Shown here: positions 41,881 through 52,737 of the stretch, one piece after another
How the letters are laid out: each line of letters begins with the position of its first letter
Position numbering within the stretch: the first letter of the stretch is position 1
Assembly (NCBI GenBank): GCA_018000455.1
Contig: JAGNJW010000029.1
Coordinates: forward strand, 1-61,673
Direction of reading: 5' to 3'
Length of the DNA: 61,673 nucleotides
DNA from: Acidobacteriota bacterium
Lineage (GTDB): Bacteria; Acidobacteriota; Vicinamibacteria; Vicinamibacterales; UBA2999
Translations under genes and position numbers: made by a program
The notes under the pieces: model-generated
Seen by the model: only the letters and a program-made list of their open reading frames with translations
What the model was told of the DNA's origin: nothing
Databases searched by the model: none

Positions 41881-42945
41881 CTAGTCGATCAGCATGGCAT
41901 CGCCGTAGCTGTAGAAGCGATAGCGCGCCGTCACCGCTTCGCGATAGGCGTGGCGCACCGCCTCAACCCCGGCCAGCGCCGAGACCAGCATGAGCAGCGA
42001 CGACCTCGGCACGTGGAAGTTGGTCACCAGCCCACTCACCATCCGGAACTGGTGCCCCGGCGAGATGAAGAGCGCTGTCTCACCGCTCTGCGCGCGCACG
42101 CGGCCGTCGGCGTTGCGATCGAGCGATTCGAGCGTGCGGGTCGTCGTGGTCCCTACGGCGATGATCCGGCGGCCTTCGGCGCGGGCCCGCGTCAGGGCCT
42201 CAGCCGCCACAGCGCTGACCTCGAACGCCTCACGGGCCATGCGGTGGTCGGCCACGAGCTCCGCGCGCACCGGCTGGAACGTGCCATAGCCCACGTGCAG
42301 CGTGATGGCCGTTCGCTCGACGCCCGCCGCCTCGAGCGCGGCGAAGATCTCCGGCGTGAGATGCAGGCCGGCGGTGGGCGCGGCGACCGAACCCTCGTGG
42401 CGAGCGTAGACGGTCTGGTAGCGCTCGCGGTCGCTCTCGGCATCCGGCCGCTTGATGTACGGCGGCAGCGGCATGTGTCCCAGCCGGCCGATTGCCGCCA
42501 TCACGGCCGATCCGTCCCGCGTTCTGAGACGCACGATGCGGCCGTGCTCGGCGCGCCCGAGCACCTCGCCGTCGAGCTGCCCGCCGGGTCCATCGAAGAC
42601 GAGGCGCGTTCCGGCCGAGACGCGCGCGCCCGGGCTCACGAGCGCCTGCCAGCGCTCCTCCCCCGTCGCGGCGCTGGATGGGTCGAGCCGCGACACGAGC
42701 AGGCATTCGACCGCCCCCTGCCCCGGTTCACGATGTCCGAGGAGCCGCGCCGGAAAGACCCGCGTGTCGTTCAGCACCAGCAGATCGCCACGGCGGAGTA
42801 ACCCCGCGAGGTCGTGAAAAGCGCCGTGCGTGACCTGGCCGGACACGCGATCGAGCCGCATCAGGCGCGAGGTGCCGCGCACGGGGGGAGGCGCCTGCGC
42901 GATGAGCTCGGGAGGCAGATCGAAGTCGAATTCGGAGGCGCGCAC
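41881..42945 (-). CDS. queA: S-adenosylmethionine:tRNA ribosyltransferase-isomerase
   Basis: QueA transfers the ribosyl part of SAM to preQ1-tRNA to make epoxyqueuosine. The 354-residue protein opens VRASEFDFDLPPELIAQ and has DLLVLNDTRVFPARLLG, GRLGHMPLPPYIKR, GSVAAPTAGLHLTPEI, HVGYGTFQPV and TNFHVPRSSLLMLVSAL, all diagnostic. The GTG at 42945 sets the family's usual N-terminus; a longer frame is spurious. With queC and queE in the same window, most of the de novo pathway is near, but in three separate places. Confidence 0.94.
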   Translation of the reverse strand: MRASEFDFDLPPELIAQAPPPVRGTSRLMRLDRVSGQVTHGAFHDLAGLLRRGDLLVLNDTRVFPARLLGHREPGQGAVECLLVSRLDPSSAATGEERWQALVSPGARVSAGTRLVFDGPGGQLDGEVLGRAEHGRIVRLRTRDGSAVMAAIGRLGHMPLPPYIKRPDAESDRERYQTVYARHEGSVAAPTAGLHLTPEIFAALEAAGVERTAITLHVGYGTFQPVRAELVADHRMAREAFEVSAVAAEALTRARAEGRRIIAVGTTTTRTLESLDRNADGRVRAQSGETALFISPGHQFRMVSGLVTNFHVPRSSLLMLVSALAGVEAVRHAYREAVTARYRFYSYGDAMLID

Positions 42946-43031
42946 CGACCACGATCTTAACGTGGCGAACGAAAAGATGGCCCGGGCACCCCTGGAAAGT
43001 ACCCGGGCCGAGACCGACGTCGGCAGGAGAT

Positions 43032-43697
43032 TCAGTGCACGCTGGAGGTGCGAACGGTGCGCGTGTCGGCCCAGTCGGTGGCCACGATGGCCCACAGCAC
43101 CTGGTCGTGGAACTCGCCGTCGCTGGTTCGGGCGCGGCGCAGAAGGCCCTCCTGCGTGGCGCCGAGCTTGCGCAAAGCGCCATTGGCCCGGCCGTTACGC
43201 ACGTCGATGCGGAACTCGGCACGGTGCACGCCCATCTGTCCGAACAGGCAGCCCAGCACCAGCCGGCCGGCCGTCTGGAAGAGCGGCGTGCCGCGGAACT
43301 CCTCCGCGGTAACGGCGGCGCCTTCGACCATCGTGCACGTGTGGTCCATCGAGCGGACTCCGATGATCCCGACGGCGACGGCCGCGTCGGCCGGGACGAC
43401 CACCCAGAACGCCATGGTGCCGGCGCGGCGGCCGGCCTGCAGCGTCTCGATCAGCGATTCAATCCCGGCGACACTCGCCGCAGGAGGCGCGGCCACGATC
43501 TGTCCAAAGGCATCGTCCGGCAGCGCCGTCAGCAGCGACACGGCGTCCGAGGCGACCGGTTCGCGCAGTGTGAGCGTCTCACTCGTCAGCGTCGGCAGCG
43601 CCTCGCGCCAATTGCTGGGGGCGACATCGACAGCGGCTGCTCCCGGGGGAGTGGCGTGGATGGCAGCCGTCCGAGCGGTCGTCTGTGCCTTGGCCAT
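43032..43697 (-). CDS. GNAT-family N-acetyltransferase (RimJ/RimL-like)
   Basis: A 221-residue protein with a GNAT domain from about residue 35: LTLREPVASDA at beta-1, WVVVPADAAVAVGIIGVRS in the central sheet, GTPLFQTAGRLVLGCLFG near the acetyl-CoA site, and VHRAEFRIDVRNGRANGALRKLGATQEGLLRR, the RimL-like signature. The N-terminal 30 residues are low complexity (Ala/Thr/Pro). The substrate is unknown. It is preceded by the 485-bp spacer described next. Confidence 0.78.
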   Translation of the reverse strand: MAKAQTTARTAAIHATPPGAAAVDVAPSNWREALPTLTSETLTLREPVASDAVSLLTALPDDAFGQIVAAPPAASVAGIESLIETLQAGRRAGTMAFWVVVPADAAVAVGIIGVRSMDHTCTMVEGAAVTAEEFRGTPLFQTAGRLVLGCLFGQMGVHRAEFRIDVRNGRANGALRKLGATQEGLLRRARTSDGEFHDQVLWAIVATDWADTRTVRTSSVH

Positions 43698-44182
43698 GTG
43701 TCACCTTGCGCCGCACCGGACCACGCTGGCCCCAGACCGGTGAAGGTCTGGAGCCCCCGTGGGTGCCGGCCGAACGCTGCCGCGCTGGGGGAGCGAAGTC
43801 GGTGCCGGGCGTCGTGACTTGCCCGGCCGTGTCCCGTGAAAGTGCAAGGCACGGGCCACCGCAGCCAAACGTGCCGCTCGGTCACTCAACTCACTGCGAA
43901 GCTTGCACTTGCAGGCATTCCACCAGCGCGCCGTCGGCGTCGGCGTCGTGTGTCATTACGGCACAGGCCGGGTTGCATCCGTGCGCAGTCACTTCATCAA
44001 CTCGCTATCGCTGAGGGAGTTACGACTGTGGGCCGATCTGACACAGGCCTCATGACCAAACGGGCGGCGATGACGATAAACGGCAAGCCGTTGATGAATC
44101 ACGGATTACCGTGCCGGTCGAGACGCCGTTGGGCGGTGTGGGTGCGCCAGAACGAGACAATCGGGACATCGCGAACGCTGGA
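43698..44182 (-). other. 485-bp intergenic region with dyads; leader of the GNAT gene
   Basis: This is the largest gap outside the rRNA. It holds a 10-bp hairpin (43729-43738 with 43745-43754, one T-G pair, loop GGTGAA) close to the GNAT start. It also holds a 9-bp inverted repeat, AAGTGCAAG at 43840-43848 and CTTGCACTT at 43902-43910, and a possible 33-codon open frame at 43891-43992 (minus). No tRNA or known RNA family was recognised. The fabH stop is at its right end, so the GNAT promoter is expected here. Confidence 0.5.
43891..43992 (-). CDS. Possible 33-residue small protein
   Basis: GTG at 43992 opens VTAHGCNPACAVMTHD and runs to TGA at 43891 with composition like a real protein (three Cys, balanced acidic and hydrophobic residues, ..DGALVECLQVQASQ). 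The stretch GAGTTGATGAA upstream is not a convincing ribosome-binding site. I recognise no family. It may be a remnant or chance frame. Confidence 0.25.
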   Translation of the reverse strand: MTAHGCNPACAVMTHDADADGALVECLQVQASQ

Positions 44183-45207
44183 TCAGAATGCCCACCGGAT
44201 GAGCACGGCTCCGACGGTGAAACCGGCGCCGACCGACGCAACGAGGATTAGATCGCCCTTCTTCAGCCGCCCCTCCAGCACCGCGTCGTTCATGGCGAGG
44301 GGGATGGTGCCGGCCGTCGTGTTGCCGAAGCGCTCGATGTTGATGATCACCTTGGAGCGGTCGATACCCACGCGCTCGGCGACCGCTTCGATGATCCGGC
44401 GGTTGGCCTGATGTGAGACGAAGAGGTCGATGTCGGCGGCGGTGACGCTGTTTCGGGCGAGCAGCCGCTCGCACAGGTCCCCGGTGCGGCGCACGGCGAA
44501 CTTGAACACGGTCGAGCCGTCCTGCTTCACGTAGTGCAAGCGCTGGTCCACCGTCTCGTGCGATGCCGGCTTGAGACTGCCGCCGGCCGGCATGCACAGG
44601 GCCGCGCCGCCGCTGCCGTCGATCTCGTGCGCGAAGTCGATGACGCCGAGGCCCGGCGAGGACGACGGCCCCAGCACGACCGCTCCGGCGCCGTCACCGA
44701 ACAGGACGCACGTGGTGCGATCGGTGTAGTCGATGATGCTCGACATCACGTCGGCGCCGACGATGAGCGCGTACTTCGACGAGCCGGCCGCGATGAGCTG
44801 ACTGCCTACCGTGAGCGCGTAGGCGAAGGCCGAGCAGGCGGCACTGACATCGAAGCCCCACGCGTGCGTCGCGCCGAGCTTGTGCTGCAGCAGGCAGGCA
44901 GTGCTCGGGAACAGCATGTCGGGGGTGACCGTGCCGACGATGATGAGGTCGATGTCGGCCGGCGTCAGCCCAGCCCGACGGATGGCTTCGGCCGCGGCCT
45001 CCCTGGCGATGTCAGAGGTGCCGACACCGGGCTCGACGATGTGGCGCTCGCGAATACCGGTGCGCTGCAGGATCCACTCGTCGCTCGTTTCGACCAGCTT
45101 CTCGAGATCCGCGTTGGTCAGCACGCGCGGCGGCACGTAGGTGGCCAGGCTCTTGATTTCGGCGCGGCCAATCGAGGTCGTGCCGGCCAGGTTGGCGATG
45201 GATGTCC

Positions 45208-45211
<4 letters not shown>
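44183..45211 (-). CDS. fabH: 3-oxoacyl-ACP synthase III
   Basis: FabH starts fatty acid synthesis by condensing acetyl-CoA with malonyl-ACP. The 342-residue protein has the catalytic triad Cys126 (DVSAACSAFAYAL), His near 266 (SHQANRRI) and Asn near 296 (ERFGNTTAGTIP). The DEWILQRTGIRERH block near residue 44 is diagnostic. The TTG start at 45211 is unusual but well supported: it overlaps the ruvB stop as TTGA, and AGGAGAGG lies about 7 bases before it. A roughly 17-residue extension precedes the first conserved strand. Placement behind ruvB rather than in a fab cluster is uncommon. Confidence 0.9.
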
Positions 45212-46214
<1,003 letters not shown>

Positions 46215-46218
<4 letters not shown>

Positions 46219-46814
46219 GCCCGCGCAAGCTCCTTGAGCGCGGCGCGCAGGGCGGCCTCGAAGCGGGGCTGCTCCTCGCTCGCGAGCTGCTTGTCGAGCA
46301 CTTTGTCCACGGCTGAGCGATGGTAGCCGAGATTCAGTAACGCCGACACCAGGTCGGTACGCACGGCATCGGTGACAGCCGCGATGGGCGCAGCCGTCTC
46401 GGCGCCGGGGGCGGCGGGCAGTTTGTCCTTCAATTCGAGACACATCCGCTCGGCCGTGCGCTTGCCGACACCCGGGATGCGGGTGAGGCGCGCGACATCG
46501 CCCCGCTGCACGGCCGCCACGAAGTCCACCGCGTCGATGCCGCTCAAGACCGCAAGCGCGAGCTTCGGACCGATGCCGCTTGTCGCGATGAGCTTCTCGA
46601 AGACGGTCAGCTCGAACGTCGTCGGGAACCCGTAGAGGGCGAGCGCATCCTCGCGAACGTGCGTGTGGATGCGGAGTTCGACCTCGGTTCCAGGGTCGCC
46701 CACGACGTAGAAGGTGGAGACCGGCACCGCCACGTCGTAGCCCACGCCGTGCACGTCAACCACGAGGCGCGTCGGGTGCTTCTCGACCAGCCGTCCCCTC
46801 AGCCACGCGATCAT
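46215..46814 (-). CDS. ruvA: Holliday junction DNA helicase subunit RuvA
   Basis: A 199-residue junction-binding protein. It begins MIAWLRGRLVEKHPTRLVVDVHGVGYDV (domain I), has the helix-hairpin-helix motifs TSGIGPKLALAVLSG and IPGVGKRTAERMCLELKDKL (domain II), and a C-terminal three-helix RuvB-binding domain (VSALLNLGYHRSAVDKVL). The ATG overlaps the ruvC stop by 4 bp. Confidence 0.94.
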
Positions 46815-47397
46815 GGGCGGCGCGCGCTCGCCCGCGCCGGTCGCGCCGCCTTCGGTTCCTTCGCGGGCCGGTAAGCCCGCCAGCTCTTGAAGGCGAGAGC
46901 GCCACGCACTTTGGGCACGCTCACGGCGCGGGCCGGCATGCGATGCAGGTGGCAGAGTGCCACGGCGAGCGCGTCGGCGGCATCGTGCGGCGTCGGCGGG
47001 CGCTCCAGGCCGAGCAGCAGGGCGACCATCTGGCCCACCTGCGCCTTCTCGGCGCGGCCGTAGCCGACCACGGCGCGCTTGATCTCGGTGGGCGTGTACT
47101 CCGCCAGCTCGAGCCCGGCCTCGACGGCCGACAGCATGGCCACGCCGCGCGCGTGGCCGAGCGTCAGGGCACTGCGGACGTTGGTGGCGAAAAAGAGGTT
47201 TTCGATGGCCACGACATCGGGCCGGCAGTCCTCCAGGAGGGCCGACAGCCGGTCGTGGATGAGCGCGAGGCGGGCGCCGAGCGTCGGCACCCCGGCCGTG
47301 GCAATGGCGCCGCACTCGACGAGACGATGGCGCCGACCGTCGGACTCGACACACCCGTAGCCGGTGCGCTCCGACCCGGGGTCGATGCCGAAGATCC

Positions 47398-47401
<4 letters not shown>
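46811..47401 (-). CDS. ruvC: Crossover junction endodeoxyribonuclease RuvC
   Basis: A 196-residue Holliday junction resolvase. The four acidic catalytic residues are visible: Asp in RIFGIDPGSERTGYG, Glu in VVAIENLFFATN, and two Asp in TPHDAADALAVALCH. The C-terminus has a basic Ala/Arg/Pro tail (KAARPARASARRP) not common in the family. The GTG start at 47401 overlaps the yebC stop by 4 bp. Confidence 0.94.
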
Positions 47402-48147
<746 letters not shown>

Positions 48148-48186
48148 GGTGCAGCTCCAGATGGGAAAAATCGACCCTTTAGCGTA

Positions 48187-49026
48187 TCAGACCTTGCGGG
48201 CAATGATGATCCAGGCGTCGGCATCCCGGTGCCAGGGCCCGCCGTCGTAGTCTCCGAGCACGGCCTCGACCCGGAAGCCGGCGGTGGTCAGACGGCGCGA
48301 CATCTGGCGCACCGACAGGGTGCGGAACGTCAGCGCGAATGAGTGCCTTCGTACTGCCCGGCCGCGCCGTTCGACGAACTCCTGGTCGAAGATCGTCACG
48401 CCTCTGGGAGCATCCTGCCGCACCGACTCGATAAGCGTGATCTGGCTGCCGCCCGGGCTGCGCCGCCCCTTCAGACTGACGCGTTTCGAGTACTCTCCCC
48501 AGGCCGGAAGGTCCGCTACGAGCTCGAGAGCGAAGATGCCGTCGTCGGCGACGACGCGGCCAACGTCCTCGAGCGTGGCCCTCAGATCGCGCTCCGACAG
48601 GAGCGACTGCAGGACGCCGTAGGGCGCCATGACCATCGGGAAGGCAGCGGCCGGAAAGGGCAGAGCACGGATGTCGGCACGTACGAGGCTCGGCCGGTGG
48701 CCGCGGCGCTGCCTGACGACGCGGCGCCTGGCGCGCGCGAGCATCTCACCCGAGCGATCCACGCCAACCAGACGCACGCCTTCGTGGGCGAGCGGCATCG
48801 TGACCCGGCCGGTGCCGCAGCCGAGCTCGAGCACCTGGCCTTCGACAGCGCCGGTCATGCGAAGCCAGAACGAGACGTCGCGGCGGCCGAGCGTCTGGGC
48901 GTTCTCCCAATCGTAGAACGGTGCGTAGTCGTCCCAGCCGTGCCAGCCTTCCTCGAGCCGAACCGGCGGACTTGGGCCGGGGGCTTCGGAGGCACGGCCG
49001 GCTGGGGCCTTCACGCGTTTCGCCAT
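48187..49026 (-). CDS. Class I SAM-dependent methyltransferase
   Basis: A 279-residue protein with the SAM-binding motif VLELGCGTGRVTMPLA (motif I), GVDRSGEMLARAR (II), VRADIRALPFPAAAFPMVMAPYG (post-II/III) and a C-terminal sheet ending DADAWIIIARKV. The acceptor is not evident. The N-terminal 25 residues are Lys/Pro/Ala-rich. It starts 2 bp after the thioesterase stop, so they form a two-gene operon. A longer frame upstream is antisense to the thioesterase. Confidence 0.83.
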   Translation of the reverse strand: MAKRVKAPAGRASEAPGPSPPVRLEEGWHGWDDYAPFYDWENAQTLGRRDVSFWLRMTGAVEGQVLELGCGTGRVTMPLAHEGVRLVGVDRSGEMLARARRRVVRQRRGHRPSLVRADIRALPFPAAAFPMVMAPYGVLQSLLSERDLRATLEDVGRVVADDGIFALELVADLPAWGEYSKRVSLKGRRSPGGSQITLIESVRQDAPRGVTIFDQEFVERRGRAVRRHSFALTFRTLSVRQMSRRLTTAGFRVEAVLGDYDGGPWHRDADAWIIIARKV

Positions 49027-49028
49027 GC

Positions 49029-49490
49029 TCAGGCCCAGGGGAGCGGTGCACCGCTCTCGGCCTGCTGCGCGGCCAGTTCCTGCACGCGCTGGACGAACGT
49101 CAGGACTTCGGCCGGAAAGTCGAGCGGCGCGAAGTCCGCGAGGCGCACGCAGGCCACGCGCACGAATCCCGCGGCCACGCGGCGATTTTGTTCCGTATCC
49201 CACATTTCGAAGGCATAGCGAAGCCGCCGAGGGTTCTCAACGCCCGGATCGACGCCGATCCTGAGCAGCGTGCCAATCGGGACGGGCGCCTCGTAGCGAA
49301 TATGCGCCTCGACCCGCGGTATCCCGAGGCGCCCCCCTTCGAGCAGCGACTGACGCGAACGGCCGAGGGCAGCGATGTACAGCTCTTCCTCGACGTCCTC
49401 GAACCAGCCGAAGTAATTCGGGAACCAGGCGATGCCTGCCGCGTCGCCGTCGGACCAGTGCACCTTCTTCAGAACAGAGAAGTAAGCCAT
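49029..49490 (-). CDS. Hot-dog fold acyl-CoA thioesterase (4-hydroxybenzoyl-CoA thioesterase-like)
   Basis: A 153-residue hot-dog protein. The N-terminal VHWSDGDAAGIAWFPNYFGWFEDVEEEL matches the DxDxxGxxxxxxY signature of YbgC/4HBT thioesterases, with the catalytic Asp in DGDAAG. IRYEAPVPIGTLLRIGV and YAFEMWDTEQNRRVAAGFV are the next conserved strands. The substrate is unknown. It lies divergent from the serine hydrolase gene with a 43-bp gap. Confidence 0.85.
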   Translation of the reverse strand: MAYFSVLKKVHWSDGDAAGIAWFPNYFGWFEDVEEELYIAALGRSRQSLLEGGRLGIPRVEAHIRYEAPVPIGTLLRIGVDPGVENPRRLRYAFEMWDTEQNRRVAAGFVRVACVRLADFAPLDFPAEVLTFVQRVQELAAQQAESGAPLPWA

Positions 49491-49533
49491 GCGGGGGCGA
49501 GTATACCGGGCGGCAGGCCGGTAAGATGACGCG

Positions 49534-51393
49534 ATGACATGGATCCTCCGCGTGGCCTTCCTGCTGGCGGTGGCCCGGGGGCTGGCCGGCCAGTCGGGAG
49601 TATCCGGAGCCGACCCGACGCCGGCGACGCTTGACGAATTCAGGATGGCGGCCGCGCGCATCGTCGAAGACGCCGGTCTCCCGGGGGCTGGTCTGGCGCT
49701 CGTCCGGACCGGCGGCGTCGAGTGGGCGGGCGGGGTCGGCCTCGCCGATCGTGACGAGCGGCGGCCCATTGGCGCCGACACGCTCTTTCGCGTCGGCTCG
49801 GTGAGCAAGACCTTCGTCGCGATGGCGCTGGTGCAGCTCTACGAGGAGGGCCGGCTCGACCTCGATGCGCCAGTGGCGTCGCTACTGCCGGAGCTAAGGA
49901 TCGACAACCCGTGGGAGGCGTCTGAGCCGGTGCGGGTGCGCCACCTGCTCGAGCACACCGCCGGCTTCGACGACATGCATTTCAACGAGATCTACGTACT
50001 GGATAACGCACCCGACCGGCCGCTCGAGGAGGTTCTGCTGCGCAATCCGGCGACCCGGCGCGTGCGATGGCGGCCGGGCACGCGCATGGCCTACTCCAAC
50101 CCTGGCTACGCGGTGGCCGGCCGGGTCATCGAGGCCGTCGCCAAGATGCCGTTCGACCAGTTCATCCTCGAGCACATTCTCGCGCCGCTCGACATGAAGA
50201 CGAGCACGTTCTCTGGCGACACCGAAGCCCCGGCCCTGGCGCAGGGCTACGAGTCGAGGACTGGTCCACCCGTGAGGCGCCGGCGGATCTGCTTGCGCCC
50301 CGCCGGCGCGTTGCACACGTCGCCGCGCGAGCTCGCGCACTTCGTCGAGATGCTGCTCAACTGGGGCGAGCGCGGCAGCGGCTACGTCGTCGATCCGGAG
50401 TACCTCTCGAACATGGAGTGGCCGCGGACGACGGCCGCCTCGAAGGCCGGTGTGCGCGCCGGCTACGGACTGGGCATCTACAGTACGATCGACCTGCCGC
50501 ACCACGTGCTCGGCCATCAGGGTGGCATCGACGGCTTCCTCTCCGCCTATGGCTATTCCCCGTCGCGCGACGTCGGCTTCGTGGTGTTGCTGAATGGCAC
50601 CTACACCCCCGACGTCCTCACGCGGCTCTCGTCGCTCGCCCTCCGCTACCTCAAGCGCGACGTCGAGCCGACGCCCGCCGAGTCGATGACGGTTCCCGTC
50701 GAGTCCCTGCGGCGCTTCGAAGGCTACTACCACGATGCCAATCCCCGGAATGCGATCCTCGAGGCCATAGAGTTCCCGACGAGCGGGCGCGTCGTACGCG
50801 TGCACGAGGGCCAGCTGGAGATGACGCCGGTCTTCGGGGATGCGACGCCGCTTGTTCCGGTCAACGATGCCCTCTTCAGACGCGACAGCGAACTGACCGC
50901 ATCGCTGGCCTTTACCGAGGTGGGCGGCACCTCGGTGCTGGCCGGTGCGGACATCTACGCGGAGCAGCGCGCGCGGTGGCCGATCGACTTGCTGCGCGTG
51001 ACCCTGGGCCTCGCCCTCGCGTGCGCGGTGGTCGGGCCGCTCGTGGCGGTCCTGCATGGGTGGCGTCGAGGCAGCTGGGGTGGCAGGATTGTGGCGCTCG
51101 GCGTCTGGTGGACGCTGGCGGTGGTGGCGCTGGTGTCGATCGTCTGGGCGGCCGGCACGGCATCGGCGGAGGAACTGGCGCGACCGGGGGGCCGAGCGCT
51201 GGCGTTGCTGGCGGGAACGGTGGTCTACCCTGCCGTGGCGTTCGCACTGCTGCCGGTTACCGCCCGGGCATGGGTCATGGGCGTCGGCGGGCGCCTGGGT
51301 GTATTTGCCGCCTTGGTGGCGTGCGCGCACACCGGGCTTGCCAGCTATCTGGGATGGTGGGGTCTCATCGCGTTCCGAAGCTGGACCTACTAG
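49534..51393 (+). CDS. Serine hydrolase (beta-lactamase class C family) with C-terminal membrane domain
   Basis: A 619-residue exported protein. A signal peptide (about 1-20) leads to a class C-like domain with SxxK at GSVSKTF (Ser89, Lys92), YSN at AYSNPGY (about 187) and a late GHQGGIDGF (about 328) in place of KTG. Around 380-480 is a beta domain. The last 130 residues hold four hydrophobic helices. This AmpC/esterase-like plus membrane layout is found in peptidase- and esterase-type relatives rather than true beta-lactamases, so drug hydrolysis should not be assumed. Confidence 0.83.
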   Translation: MTWILRVAFLLAVARGLAGQSGVSGADPTPATLDEFRMAAARIVEDAGLPGAGLALVRTGGVEWAGGVGLADRDERRPIGADTLFRVGSVSKTFVAMALVQLYEEGRLDLDAPVASLLPELRIDNPWEASEPVRVRHLLEHTAGFDDMHFNEIYVLDNAPDRPLEEVLLRNPATRRVRWRPGTRMAYSNPGYAVAGRVIEAVAKMPFDQFILEHILAPLDMKTSTFSGDTEAPALAQGYESRTGPPVRRRRICLRPAGALHTSPRELAHFVEMLLNWGERGSGYVVDPEYLSNMEWPRTTAASKAGVRAGYGLGIYSTIDLPHHVLGHQGGIDGFLSAYGYSPSRDVGFVVLLNGTYTPDVLTRLSSLALRYLKRDVEPTPAESMTVPVESLRRFEGYYHDANPRNAILEAIEFPTSGRVVRVHEGQLEMTPVFGDATPLVPVNDALFRRDSELTASLAFTEVGGTSVLAGADIYAEQRARWPIDLLRVTLGLALACAVVGPLVAVLHGWRRGSWGGRIVALGVWWTLAVVALVSIVWAAGTASAEELARPGGRALALLAGTVVYPAVAFALLPVTARAWVMGVGGRLGVFAALVACAHTGLASYLGWWGLIAFRSWTY

Positions 51394-51424
51394 TCGCGAC
51401 CAGCGTCGCGGGAGATCTGTACTC

Positions 51425-51760
51425 ATGGAGCATCCGTCAGTCGTGCACGCCGTCGATCACGCAGTCTTTGCGGCCGGGAAGATGGGCAAGGCCACGATCT
51501 TCACGTCGCCGCGGCTGCTCGTCGGACTGAACGCCTTCGAGCCAGGTCAGGCGCACGCGCTGCACGCACATGCAGGGATGGACAAGATCTACCACGTGCT
51601 CGAGGGCGAGGGCGTGTTCCTCCTCGAAGGTCGCGAGCTCCCGATGCGCGCCGGCGACCTGCTCGTCGCCCCCGACGGCGTGCCGCACGGCGTTTGCAAT
51701 AGCAGTGCCGCGCGTCTCGTCGTGCTGGTCGTGCTGGCGCCGGGAACCGACGCGAAGTAG
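51425..51760 (+). CDS. Small cupin-domain protein
   Basis: A 111-residue single-domain cupin. PGQAHALHAHAGMDKIYHVLEGEGVF contains the first cupin motif (HxH with Glu replaced near the IYHV stretch), and LPMRAGDLLVAPDGVPHGVCN contains the second (PxGxPH). A metal site made from His57, His59 and the later His is likely. GGGAG lies before the ATG. The gene follows the serine hydrolase by 31 bp. Substrate unknown. Confidence 0.82.
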   Translation: MEHPSVVHAVDHAVFAAGKMGKATIFTSPRLLVGLNAFEPGQAHALHAHAGMDKIYHVLEGEGVFLLEGRELPMRAGDLLVAPDGVPHGVCNSSAARLVVLVVLAPGTDAK

Positions 51761-51795
51761 GAGGCGAGGCTCAGCGAGCCGTATCATCGACCGGT

Positions 51796-52737
51796 ATGCC
51801 TTCTGAGACCCATCGGAGCCTTACCCGCCTGTCGCGTCACTTCCGGGTGACCGGACCGCTCGGGTTCCGCCTGCACGCGTTCTCCCCGGACGACACCCGC
51901 AGTCTGCAGCTGAAGCGCCGAACCGACGCCCTGCTCGAAGAAAGCGCGGAGGTCATGGCGAAGCTGCAGGAGCGCCTCTATGCGCAGGACCGCTGGAGTG
52001 TCTTGCTGATCTTCCAAGCCATGGACGCGGCCGGCAAGGACGGCACCATCAAGCATGTGATGAGCGGCCTCAACCCGCGCGGGTGCGAGGTGCACAGCTT
52101 CAAGGCGCCGTCGAGCGAGGAGCTCGATCACGACTTCCTGTGGCGAACCTCTGCCAGGTTGCCACGGCGCGGCCATATCGGCATCTTCAACCGCTCGTAC
52201 TACGAAGAGATGCTGGTCGTGCGCGTGCACCCTGAGATCCTTGGCCGGCAGCAGCTTCCGGACGAGCGCGTCACGCCGCGCATCTGGCGCGAGCGCTTCG
52301 AAGACGTCGTGAGCTACGAGCGCTACCTGTCGCGGCAGGGCGTCGTCATCCGCAAGTTCTTCCTCTACGTCTCGAAGGAGGAACAGCGCCGGCGCTTCCT
52401 CGAGCGCCTCGCCGATCCGGACAAGCACTGGAAGTTCTCGCTCGGCGATCTGCACGAACGTGAGGTCTTCGATGACTACCTGGCGGCCTACGACGATGTC
52501 GTGCGCCACACGGCTTCGTCGTTCGCTCCGTGGTATGTGGTGCCGGCAGACCACAAGTGGTTCACGCGTCTGGTGGTGGCCTCGGCGGTCATCGAGGCCA
52601 TCGAATCGGTGCAGCCAGCCTTCCCGGCGGTGGACGGCAAGACGCTTCGGCAGCTGAAGGCGGCGCAAGCCGCTCTGCGGCACGAGGCCTCGTCGGTGCG
52701 GGAGCCCCAGACGGCCCATGGGCGGCGGCGATCGTGA
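51796..52737 (+). CDS. ppk2: Polyphosphate kinase 2 family protein (polyP:nucleotide phosphotransferase)
   Basis: A 313-residue PPK2 enzyme that uses polyphosphate to phosphorylate nucleotides. Walker A is DAAGKDGT (77-84) and the second motif is GIFNRSYYEEMLVVRVHPE. FKAPSSEELDHDFLWR and HWKFSLGDLHEREVFDDY are typical of single-domain PPK2 of the AMP/ADP-phosphorylating (class II/III) branch, although class cannot be fixed by eye. The stop overlaps the tag start (GTGA). Confidence 0.9.
   Translation: MPSETHRSLTRLSRHFRVTGPLGFRLHAFSPDDTRSLQLKRRTDALLEESAEVMAKLQERLYAQDRWSVLLIFQAMDAAGKDGTIKHVMSGLNPRGCEVHSFKAPSSEELDHDFLWRTSARLPRRGHIGIFNRSYYEEMLVVRVHPEILGRQQLPDERVTPRIWRERFEDVVSYERYLSRQGVVIRKFFLYVSKEEQRRRFLERLADPDKHWKFSLGDLHEREVFDDYLAAYDDVVRHTASSFAPWYVVPADHKWFTRLVVASAVIEAIESVQPAFPAVDGKTLRQLKAAQAALRHEASSVREPQTAHGRRRS

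Noticed and set aside
49534..51393. Serine hydrolase as an antibiotic-resistance beta-lactamase
   Set aside because: It has class C-like motifs but a late GHQGG instead of KTG and a large membrane domain, so it fits the esterase/peptidase relatives better.
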